Shown: positions 18,050 through 26,500 of the stretch, in pieces
Layout of the letters: each line of letters starts with the position of its first letter
Numbering within the stretch: position 1 is the stretch's first letter
Assembly: GCF_014699115.1 (NCBI RefSeq)
Contig: NZ_JACXAD010000001.1
Coordinates: 248,001 to 312,000, forward strand
Length of the DNA: 64,000 nt
DNA from: Hymenobacter montanus
GTDB lineage: Bacteria > Bacteroidota > Bacteroidia > Cytophagales > Hymenobacteraceae
Direction: 5' to 3'
Notes under the pieces: generated by a model
The model's database searches: none
Told to the model about the DNA's origin: nothing
The model's input: the letters and a program-made list of their open reading frames with translations, nothing else
Program-made: the position numbers and the translations under genes

Positions 18050-18225
18050 AGAGCCTATCCGAAAAATAAGAAAAACGTCATGCTTCATCTGGCGTCCACT
18101 TGTTGAAGCATCTCTACCACTAGAGTAGGTCCAATTGAATGAATTACTACGCGGGAGAGATGCTTCGACTGCGCTCAGCATGACGTTCTGTTTTTTCTAG
18201 GACAGACATTTTTCAGATAGGCTCT
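18050..18225. mobile_element. MITE-like element with 18-bp terminal inverted repeats
   Basis: The ends AGAGCCTATCCGAAAAAT (18050-18067) and the inverse at 18208-18225 match with one mismatch. Inside them is a second inverted pair around AACGTCATGC (arms near 18074-18084 and 18177-18187), and the internal motif GAGAGATGCTTCGACTGCGC is of a kind I recall being dispersed in Hymenobacter genomes. There is no ORF. Clear target-site duplications are not visible. It is best read as a non-autonomous insertion-sequence derivative of about 176 bp. Confidence 0.55.
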
Positions 18226-18387
18226 TAATCGCTCGACGAGGCGAACCAGATGCTTCGCGAAGTTGTGCCTAACTACTGACCGCCGGCGCCCGGTAAGCTC
18301 GGCTATCGTTGACCAGCTAGCAGAAGCAATACCGAGACAATTGAATTGCAAGAACTCATCTAAAAGCCCCCACTAAATCATAGCTAC

Positions 18388-18420
18388 ATTTTTAATTCTT
18401 CATTTTTAATTTTTAATTCC
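18388..18420. repeat. AT-rich dispersed repeat supplying the allC stop
   Basis: Inverse copy of 17910-17941. On the minus strand the repeat starts inside allC and encodes its last residues (GIKN) and its TAA stop, so insertion of the element appears to have redefined the 3' end of the gene. Confidence 0.8.
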
Positions 18421-19668
18421 TAATTCAACATTCCTTTTCAGTTCCACTAAAAAACGGTCGGCTACCTCTATCGCCGCTGCCAGATCCGTCAGCTCCACGT
18501 TTTCCAGGGGGTTGTGGCTGATGCCTTTAAAGCAGCGGATGAACATCATCGTAGCGGGGGCCACGGCCGAAATCGGCACGGCATCGTGGCCCGCGCCGCT
18601 GACCAGCCCTACGGCCTCGTGGCCGGCCCCGGTAATGGCCTGGGTTAGCAGGGCGTTCAGATTGCGGTCGCAGGCCACCGGCGCGGTTTGCTGCACCAGG
18701 TTCCACTCCAGCTCCACGTTACGCTGCGTGGCGATGGCGGCGGTGTAGGTTCGTAGGGCTTCGTAGGCGTCGGCCAGTTGGGCTTCGTTGGCACTGCGCA
18801 GGTCGAGGCTGCACCTTACTTCGCCGGGGATAACGTTGCTGGCCGCGTGGCGCACCGTCAGCTGGCCCACCGTCGCTACCAGCCCCTGGTCGTGGTGCAG
18901 GGCAAACTGCTCGGCAATGAGAATAAACTCGGCCGCCGCGCACAGGGCGTCCTGGCGCCGGTCCATCGGCACGGTGCCGGCGTGGCCGGCCACGCCGCGA
19001 AACCGCAGCTCTACCCGCCGCTGCCCGGCAATGGCCGTAACCAGCGCCACCGGAATCTGCCGCTCCCACAGCACCGGGCCCTGCTCGATGTGCATTTCGA
19101 AATATCCCAGCCAGTCAGCTGCCGGAATGGCGTCGGCCGGAATCTGCGAGGCGTCGGCGCCCATGGCAGTCAGGGCCTCCGCCAGAGTCACCCCGGCCGC
19201 ATCGGCCCGCGCCAGCACGGTCGGGTCGAAGGAGCCGGCCACTACCCTGCTGCCCAGATAGGTCGTATGAAACCGCACGCCTTCCTCGTCGCTAAAAGCA
19301 ATCAGCTTGACGTGGAACGGCAGGCTGATTGCTTTCGCCGCGAGGTTTTCCAGCAGATCAAGCGCCATGAGCACGCCCAGTGGGCCGTCGAATTTGCCGG
19401 CATTCACCACCGTATCGATGTGCGAAGCCAGCACGAGCGTTTTCGCCCCCGGGTTCCGGCTTATCAGCCGGCCACGCAGGTTGCCGATGCCGTCGACGCG
19501 GGTGGCCAGGCCGGCAGCCTCCAGCCAGCTTTGCACCAGGGCACGGCCCCGCACGAAAGCCGGCGTACCAAAGGTGCGCGTCACCCCGGCGGGGTCTTCG
19601 CTGATGGCCGCCAGCTGCTCAATGCGCCCCATAATTCGCTCCGCGCGCGCCAGGTATTCCTCCTGCAT
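18406..19668 (-). CDS. allC: allantoate amidohydrolase (M20 family)
   Basis: A 420-residue zinc-dependent amidohydrolase converting allantoate to S-ureidoglycine, CO2 and ammonia. M20 metal ligands are visible: H83 and D85 in SHIDTV, D94 in KFDGPLG, E128-E129 in SDEEG, and a His in EMHIEQG near 195. The SGAGHDAVPIS block near the C-terminus is typical of AllC/HyuC proteins. The final four residues and stop come from an AT-rich dispersed repeat. It starts four bases after the allB stop, so they are in one operon. Confidence 0.93.
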   Translation of the reverse strand: MQEEYLARAERIMGRIEQLAAISEDPAGVTRTFGTPAFVRGRALVQSWLEAAGLATRVDGIGNLRGRLISRNPGAKTLVLASHIDTVVNAGKFDGPLGVLMALDLLENLAAKAISLPFHVKLIAFSDEEGVRFHTTYLGSRVVAGSFDPTVLARADAAGVTLAEALTAMGADASQIPADAIPAADWLGYFEMHIEQGPVLWERQIPVALVTAIAGQRRVELRFRGVAGHAGTVPMDRRQDALCAAAEFILIAEQFALHHDQGLVATVGQLTVRHAASNVIPGEVRCSLDLRSANEAQLADAYEALRTYTAAIATQRNVELEWNLVQQTAPVACDRNLNALLTQAITGAGHEAVGLVSGAGHDAVPISAVAPATMMFIRCFKGISHNPLENVELTDLAAAIEVADRFLVELKRNVELGIKN

Positions 19669-19672
19669 TCAG

Positions 19673-21013
19673 CTACCGGGTTAAAAGTTCGCCTTGGTTG
19701 AGGTGGGTGAAAGCCGGGGGTTGGTGCTGGTACACCAGCTGGCCCTTCAGAAAGGTTTGCGCCACCACCCCCCACAGCTCCTGGCAAATGTAAGGCGACA
19801 CTTTATGTTTGTGCTGCAGCATCTCTTCCCGGACTACGAAGGACTTTTCGGAATTTACCACAACCAGGTCGGCGTCGTAGCCCACCGCAATCCGGCCTTT
19901 CTGGTGGCCCTGGCCGATGAGGCGGGCGGGGTGCTCACTGAGCCACTGGGCCAGATCCGACAGCGTGGCCCCGCGCTGGCGGGCGCCCGTCCAGAGCACC
20001 GGCAGGGCCAGCTGCAACGAAGCGATACCGCCCCAGGCCGTACCGAAGTCGCCGCTGACCAACTGCTTCAGCGCGGGCGGGGCGGGCGAGTGGTCGGTGG
20101 CCACGAAATCGATGATGCCGGCTTGCAGCGCGGCCCACAGCTGGTCGTTGTTGGCCTTTTCGCGGATGGGCGGGGCGCACTTAAACTGCGTCTGACCATC
20201 GGCAATGCCTTCGGCATTGAAATAGAGGTAGTGCTGGGCGGTTTCCACCGTCAGCGGCAGGCCCCGAGCCTTGGCGGCGGCAAGGGGCGCGATGGCGTTG
20301 GCCGACGATAAATGCACGATGTGGGTGGGGCAGTCGAACTCCTCGCACAGGCGAATCATCAGGGCCACGGCCTCGTCTTCCCAGCTTTTGGGCCGCGAGG
20401 CCAGGTAATTGGCGTAGGCGCGGGGGTTGCCTTGTGGGCCCTCGCCGCCTTCGGCCGACAGCTCGCAGTGCACCAGCAGCGGCAGCCGGTGGCGGGCCAG
20501 CAGGGGCATCACCCGGCGCAAGTCGGCTTCGCTGGCATTGGGAAAATCATCGATGCCGGAGTGGGTGAGGAAGGCCTTGAAGCCCAGCACCCCGGCTGCA
20601 ATCAAGCCTTCGATTTCGCCCGCGTTGCCGGGCACTACGCCCCCCCAGAACCCGACATTAGCGTGCAGCTGCCCCTTGGTGGCGGCCCGCTTCATTGCCA
20701 GGTGGGCCGCCGACGTGGTCACGGGAGCCGAGTTCAGCGGCATGTCGACCAAGGTGGTGAGGCCGCCGGCCAACGCCGCCCGCGTGGCCGTGTCGAAGCC
20801 CTCCCAGTCGGTGCGGCCGGGCTCGTTGATGTGCACGTGCGGGTCGATAACGCCGGGCAGAATAGCGTGGTCGCCGACATCCGTCACGGGCCCCGCTACC
20901 TCGCTACCAAACGGCAGAATGTCGGCCAGGCGGCCTTCCCTGATTACCAGGACCGCCTCGCGGATACCCTCGGGGCAAACAACCCGGCGGCTTTTCAGAA
21001 TAAGATCGGGCAT
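19673..21013 (-). CDS. allB: allantoinase
   Basis: A 446-residue amidohydrolase opening the hydantoin ring of allantoin to allantoate. Metal-site residues are clear: DPHVHINEPG (H59, H61), the carboxylated Lys in GFKAFLTHSG (K146), HCE, HIVHLSS and ATDHSP. It is the promoter-proximal gene of the minus-strand ureide operon (allB-allC-allE-ORF-uraD-uraH). It diverges from urate oxidase across 57 bp, which must hold both promoters. Confidence 0.95.
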   Translation of the reverse strand: MPDLILKSRRVVCPEGIREAVLVIREGRLADILPFGSEVAGPVTDVGDHAILPGVIDPHVHINEPGRTDWEGFDTATRAALAGGLTTLVDMPLNSAPVTTSAAHLAMKRAATKGQLHANVGFWGGVVPGNAGEIEGLIAAGVLGFKAFLTHSGIDDFPNASEADLRRVMPLLARHRLPLLVHCELSAEGGEGPQGNPRAYANYLASRPKSWEDEAVALMIRLCEEFDCPTHIVHLSSANAIAPLAAAKARGLPLTVETAQHYLYFNAEGIADGQTQFKCAPPIREKANNDQLWAALQAGIIDFVATDHSPAPPALKQLVSGDFGTAWGGIASLQLALPVLWTGARQRGATLSDLAQWLSEHPARLIGQGHQKGRIAVGYDADLVVVNSEKSFVVREEMLQHKHKVSPYICQELWGVVAQTFLKGQLVYQHQPPAFTHLNQGELLTR

Positions 21014-21070
21014 GGGGCTACGTTTTGCGCTACATTCGAGACTTTTCCAACCTGCAGTTTCGTCACTCCG

Positions 21071-21919
21071 ATGCGTATAAAATTAAGTGCCAACCGGTAC
21101 GGCAAGAACGCGGTCAACCTTTCGCGCATCATCCGGCACGAAGGTTACCACGAATTTCGACAAGTGTCGGTGAGCGTGGCCCTCACCGGCGACTTCGACG
21201 CGGCCCATACGCTTGGCGACAACTCCCGCATTCTACCCACCGACACCCAGAAAAACACGGTCTACGCCCTGGCCCGCGAGCATTTCACCAGCTCCATCGA
21301 AGCTTTTGGGCTAACCTTGAGCCAGCATTTTTTGTCCCGCAACCCGCCGGTATCGCAGGTACGCATCGAGCTGGTCGAGCACCTTTGGCAGCGCCTGGCG
21401 TTCGACGGCGTCCCCCACCCCCACTCCTTCACGGGCGGCGGCTCGGAGAAGCGTACCACGGTCGTTACCCGCACGGCCGCAGGCCCGGCCGTCAGCTCCG
21501 GGCTGAAGGGCCTGCTGCTGCTGAAAACCACGGATTCGGCTTTCGTCGGCTACCCCAAGGATGAATTCACCGTGCTCCCCGAAACATCCGACCGTATCCT
21601 GGCCACGGAGTGCGAAGCCAGTTGGAATTATGTCACCACCGAGCTCGATTTTGACTCCCGGCACCAGCAAATCCGCCAGTCGCTGCTGCGCACCTTCGCC
21701 GGCCACCAGAGCCACTCGGTGCAGCACACGCTCTACGCCATCGGCGAGAAAATCCTCCAGGAAAACGACGTGGTAGCCGAAATCAGCCTCATTATGCCCA
21801 ATAAGCACCACATTCCCTTTAACCTGGAGCCTTTCGGCCAGCCGAACACCAACGAAATATTCGTGGCCACCGACGCCCCCTTCGGCTACATCACCGGCAC
21901 CGTCACGCGCGAGCCTTAG
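21071..21919 (+). CDS. uox: urate oxidase (uricase)
   Basis: The ATG at 21071 gives 282 residues, the usual cofactor-free uricase length. Key motifs are present: the GKNAV N-terminus (catalytic Lys), ILPTDTQKNTVYALA (catalytic Thr57), and the C-terminal MPNKHHIPFNLEPFG block with the active-site His and Asn. It oxidises urate to 5-hydroxyisourate with O2, feeding UraH. It is transcribed away from allB. The open frame continues upstream into allB antisense DNA, but only the region from 21071 has family features. Confidence 0.95.
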   Translation: MRIKLSANRYGKNAVNLSRIIRHEGYHEFRQVSVSVALTGDFDAAHTLGDNSRILPTDTQKNTVYALAREHFTSSIEAFGLTLSQHFLSRNPPVSQVRIELVEHLWQRLAFDGVPHPHSFTGGGSEKRTTVVTRTAAGPAVSSGLKGLLLLKTTDSAFVGYPKDEFTVLPETSDRILATECEASWNYVTTELDFDSRHQQIRQSLLRTFAGHQSHSVQHTLYAIGEKILQENDVVAEISLIMPNKHHIPFNLEPFGQPNTNEIFVATDAPFGYITGTVTREP

Positions 21920-21996
21920 TGGGCCTGCCCCGGCCAAGCATCGACCTGTTGGCAATTCAAATCAGCAGCCCCTAGCGTCAGGCTCCCCCCTCCTGA

Positions 21997-22017
21997 GGCT
22001 TCGCGCCTGAAGCGAAC
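21997..22017. repeat. 21-bp dispersed sequence, copy 1
   Basis: The 21 bases here recur exactly in inverse orientation at 38478-38498. Both are intergenic. The core CTTCGCGCCTGAAG is nearly palindromic, like a small REP-type unit. Confidence 0.5.
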
Positions 22018-22106
22018 TAGGGTCACGTGAGGTTCCCACGCCCGCGCCAGATCTACCAACTTCGAAGCCGCTTTAACGGCATTCAAATAATTCACGCTCC
22101 TCCCCC

Positions 22107-23099
22107 ATGCCCGCCTCTCCCCGCGACCTGCCCGTGTGGGCCCTCGCCGCCGCCAGCCTCCGGGCAGGTACCCCGGTGGCCCTGCTGTGCGTGGTGCGGA
22201 GCGCCGGCAGCAGCCCCGGCCGGCAGGGTTTCAAAATGAGCGTGACCGCCACGGCCAGCGCGGGCTCCATCGGCGGCGGCATCATGGAGCATAAGTTTGT
22301 GGAGCTGGCCCGCCAGCGCCTGCGGGCCGCTGACTCCACCCCGCTCCTGCGCCCTCAGATTCACCGCCGCGAAGCCCCGGCCGACCGCTCCGGCATGATG
22401 TGCTCCGGCGAACAGGAAGTCCTGCTCTGGCCGTTGACCGCCGCTGATCTGCCCACCGTGGTCGCTATCGAGGAGGCCCTGCAAACCGGCGCCCGCGGGC
22501 ATATTGCGCTGGGCCCGGGCCGTGGGCTGCGCCTCGTGCCGGCCAGGTCTTCGGCCGAGACCGAGGCGGGCAGCTTTTACCAATACCAGCCCGGGCCGGA
22601 GTGGTACTACCGCGAGCAGTTAGGCTTTCGCGAGCACGTTACCATTGTCGGGGGCGGCCACGTGAGCCTGGCCTTGTCAACCATCCTCGGCCAGCTCGAC
22701 TTCGAGCTGACGGTGCTGGACGACCGGCCCGCGTTGCCCACGCTCGCGGCCAACGATACGGCTCACCACCGGCGCCTCATCAGCTACGAAAGCGTGGCGG
22801 CCGAAATCCCCCCGGGTCCGCACCAATACGTCGTGGTAATGACGGTCGGCTACCGCTCCGACGCCGTGGTGCTACGCCAGCTCCTGGGCCGGCCCTACCG
22901 CTACCTGGGCGTAATGGGCAGCGCCGCCAAAGTGGCCGAACTGCGCCGCGAGCTGCGCGAAGCAGGCTTTACGCCCGCGGCACTCGCCCAACTGCGGGGC
23001 CCCATCGGGCTGCCCATCCACAGCCAAACGCCCGAAGAAATTGCCGTCAGCATCGCCGCCGAGCTCATCCAGGTACGGCACGGGCCCGTTGATATTTAG
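22107..23099 (+). CDS. xdhC: XdhC/CoxI family maturation protein
   Basis: The 330-residue protein has an N-terminal XdhC_CoxI segment (VVRSAGSSPGRQGFKMSV then GSIGGGIMEHKFVE) and a C-terminal Rossmann domain with VTIVGGGHVSLALS and the GVMGSAAKV block. XdhC binds molybdenum cofactor and helps insert its sulfurated form into xanthine dehydrogenase. It follows urate oxidase on the same strand by 187 bp. Xanthine dehydrogenase genes are not in the window, so they must be elsewhere. It links the cluster to xanthine-to-urate conversion upstream of uricase. Confidence 0.9.
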   Translation: MPASPRDLPVWALAAASLRAGTPVALLCVVRSAGSSPGRQGFKMSVTATASAGSIGGGIMEHKFVELARQRLRAADSTPLLRPQIHRREAPADRSGMMCSGEQEVLLWPLTAADLPTVVAIEEALQTGARGHIALGPGRGLRLVPARSSAETEAGSFYQYQPGPEWYYREQLGFREHVTIVGGGHVSLALSTILGQLDFELTVLDDRPALPTLAANDTAHHRRLISYESVAAEIPPGPHQYVVVMTVGYRSDAVVLRQLLGRPYRYLGVMGSAAKVAELRRELREAGFTPAALAQLRGPIGLPIHSQTPEEIAVSIAAELIQVRHGPVDI

Positions 23100-23440
23100 C
23101 GCGAGTTCCGGCGAAGTACCCGCCAAGCCACCCGTTCGCTCACGCGGCCACCAGGGTAAACCATGCTGGCCGCCAAGCTGCCTCCTGCTGATCCTGGTCT
23201 AGCAATACTGGGCTAGTAATATCCCAGTACTGGCGTGAGTTCAGCGCAGCGTAACTCGTGCTGACCATCCGGGCGAGGCTGAGCCTCGCAATAGAACAAG
23301 CTAGGTACCTAAACAAGCCCGGTACCCGCCCCAGCCATCCGGGCGAAGCTGGGCCTCACCACAGCACGAACCCGCCGAACCAACCCAGCTATGCCGTCCC
23401 GTATTACATAGGAGCCCAGCTCCCACCTCAGGGCCGCAGC
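23100..23440. other. non-coding stretch with a 23-bp direct repeat
   Basis: No gene is seen. CCATCCGGGCGA-containing 23-mers at 23265-23287 and 23335-23357 differ at two positions and lie 70 bp apart. TACTGGG and CCCAGTA form a weak stem near 23210-23230. Confidence 0.5.
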
Positions 23441-23481
23441 AATAAAAAAGCTCCCGAAATATTTTCGGGAGCTTTTTTATT
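23441..23481. terminator. bidirectional intrinsic terminator
   Basis: A nearly perfect palindrome has a CTCCCGAAA-type stem flanked by A tracts on the left and T tracts on the right. It lies between the convergent xdhC (plus) and the giant adhesin gene (minus), and has U-run potential on both strands. Confidence 0.9.
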
Positions 23482-23506
23482 GCTGCTGATTGCTGCTGTC
23501 AACAGC

Positions 23507-26500
23507 TTAGTTGCGCACCAGCGGCAGAACTAAGCTCACCTTGTCGCCAACGACCCGCACCACGTAGTTGCCTTGCGGCAAGCTTTGCACGTTGAGCGCG
23601 TGCTCAGCGCCGCTGGCCAGCGTATAGCGGCCAACCTCGCGGCCCGTTAGGTCAAACAAACGAACCTGGTAGGTACCCGTAGGCAGCTGCTTCAGGTCGA
23701 GCATGGCTTGGCCCGAAGTAGGATTGGGGTACAGCTCCCCGCTGGCCTTAGTGACGCTAGTGAACATGACGGCCTGCACCGGGCCCCGCGTGTCCTTGCC
23801 ATCGATATCGAACTGCCGCAAGCGATAATAAACGAGCGGGTAGCCCAGACGGCTGGCCCCAACGTCGGTGAAGCGGTAATCGGTGGGGCGGAAGCTGCTG
23901 CCTTGGCCGCGCTGAGTACCCACCCGCTCAAAGGAACGGCCATCAAACGAGCGCTCGACCTCAAACCGGTCGTTATTGACTTCGGCCGCCGTTGTCCAGG
24001 TTAACACGGCGTCATTTTTCACGGCCACGGCTTCGAAGCGGGCTAGTTCCACCGGCAGGGGCTTCTGCACGACGGTAACCGCCGACGACGTATTGTTGCT
24101 CATGTTGAGATCCGGCGTGTTCGCCGTCACGTAGCCGTTGCTCGTGACGGGCGTACCGGCACCCGTGCCCGGCGGGTTGAGCATGGTGAAGCTAATGGCT
24201 TTGGTATCGGTGCCGGGGTAGCTCAGATTGCCAATGGGCGCAAGCGTCACTACATGGGTAGTGGAGTTGTAGGTGGCACCGGGTGGCACCGAAACGGAAA
24301 TCGCGCTCTCGGGCAGGGTCACGGTGGGCCGCACGTTGATAGCGGGGTCCGGGCCATTATTCTGGGTTATGAGCGTGTACGTAACGCTCGTATTAGCCGG
24401 GGCCGTAGCCGGGCCGGTTAGCGTCGTCTGCAGGTCCGCGTTCGCCTCCACTGCCGTGCTGGTAGCTGACCCGTTGTTGCTCGTGTTAACCTCGTTGGTG
24501 GCCGAGGTCGTGCCGGTGGCCGCGACCGACGTAGCCGGCATCGTAAAGCTGAGCGTGTTAGTCAGGTTCGAACCGCTGGCCAGGCTGGCGACCGTGTTGA
24601 AGGTGGCCGTCCGGGTAGTGGCATTGTAGCTACCCCCCGTGACTGAAATCGTAGCCGGGTTCACGCTCGCAGGCAAGGTCACGCTGGATGAAACGCTGGT
24701 GGCGGCGCTGCCACTATTATTGCGAGTGGTGAGCGTGTAGGTTATGGTCGAGCCGGGCAGGGCCGAGGTCGGGTTCGAGCTGAGTGTCGTGGTCAGGTCC
24801 GCCGTCGGCAGGGCCGCCGTGGTCACACTCGAGCCATTATTACTCGTGTTAACCTCGTTGGTGGCTGAGGTTGTGCCGGTGGCCGTGACCGCTGTGCCGG
24901 GCATGGTGAAGCTGAGCGTGTTGGTCAGGTTCGAACCGCTGGCCAGGCTAGCGACGGTGTTAAAAGTGGCCGTCCGGGTAGTGGCATTGTAGCTGCCCCC
25001 GGTTACCGAAACCGTAGCCGCACTCACGCTGGTGGGCAAGGTCACGCTGGAGGAGACATTGGTGGCGGCGCTGCCGCTATTGTTGCGAGTGGTGAGCGTA
25101 TAGACCACCGTCGAGCCCATCAGGGCCGAAGTTGGGTTCGAGCTGAGCGTGGTCGTTAGGTCCGCCGTCGGCAGGACTCCCGTAGTCACGCTCGAGCCGT
25201 TATTGCTCGTGTCAATCTCATTGCTGGCCGAGGTCGTGCCAGTGGCTGTGACCGACGTACCGGGCATGGTGAAGCTGAGCGTGTTAGTCAGGTTCGAGTT
25301 GCCCGCCAGGCTGGCGACCGTGTTGAAGGTGGCCGTCCGGGTGCCGGCATTGTAGCTACCCCCGGTTACCGAAACCGTAGACGGATTCACGCCCGCCGGC
25401 AGCGTCACGCTGGAGGAGACATTGGTGGCAGCGTTTCCACTATTGTTCCGGGTAATGAGCGTGTAGGTTACGGTCGATCCGATCAGGGCCGAGGTTGGGT
25501 TTGAGCTGAGCGTCGTGGTCAGGTCGGCCGTCGGGATGGCCGTCGTGGTCACACTTGAGCCGTTGTTACTCGTGTTGGGGTCCGACGTGCTCGATGTAAC
25601 CGTACCGCTAGCCGTAACCGACGTGGTCGGCATCGTGAAGCTGAGCGTGTTGGTTACATTAGAACCGCTAGCCAGGCTGCCGACCGTGCTGAACGTGGCC
25701 ACCCGCGTGGTGGCATTATAAGTGCCTCCGGGTACCGAAACGGCCCCGACCACGTTCGCGGGCAAAGTCACGCTCGGCACCACGTTGGTCGCAGCCGTCG
25801 GGCCATCATTAGTCGTGGTGAGCGTATAAATGATGCTCGCGCCCGGCAGGGCTGAGGTTGGGTTCGAGACGAGCGCGGTCCGCAGGTCCGCCGACTGCAA
25901 TGCCGTGGTGGTTACGGTTGAACTGTTGTTACCCGGGTTGGGGTCTGAGGTGCTCGACGTGGCGGTACCGCTGGCCGTGACCGATGTGGTCGGCATCACG
26001 AAGCTGAGTACGTTGGTCCAAGTCGAACCGCTAGCCAGGCTGCCGACCGTGCTGAACGTAGCTACCCGCGTGGTGGCGTTGTAAGTGCCTCCGGGTACCG
26101 TAACGGCCCCGACCACGTTCGCGGGCAGCGTCACGCTCGGCACCACGTTGATCGCAGCCATCGGGCCGTTATTGGTCGTGGTGAACGTGTAGAGAATATT
26201 TGTCCCGGGCAAGGCCGAGGTCGGGCTCGAGTTGAGCGCCGTGGTCAGGTCCGCCATCGGGATGGCCGTCGTGGTCACACTCGAGCCGTTGTTGCCCGGG
26301 TTGGGGTCCGAGGTACTCGACGTGGCCGTGCCAGTGGCCGTGACCGAGGTAGCCGGCATCGTGAAGCTGAGCGTGTTGGCTACATTAGAGCCGCTGGCCA
26401 AGCTGCCGACCGTGTTGAACGTGGCCACCCGCGTGGTGGCGTTGTAGCTACCCCCAGGCACCGAAACAGCTCCTACCACGTTTGCGGGCAAAGTCACGCT

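Noticed and set aside
20312..21070. Long plus-strand frame upstream of urate oxidase
   Set aside because: It is the antisense shadow of allantoinase; family features begin only at the ATG at 21071.
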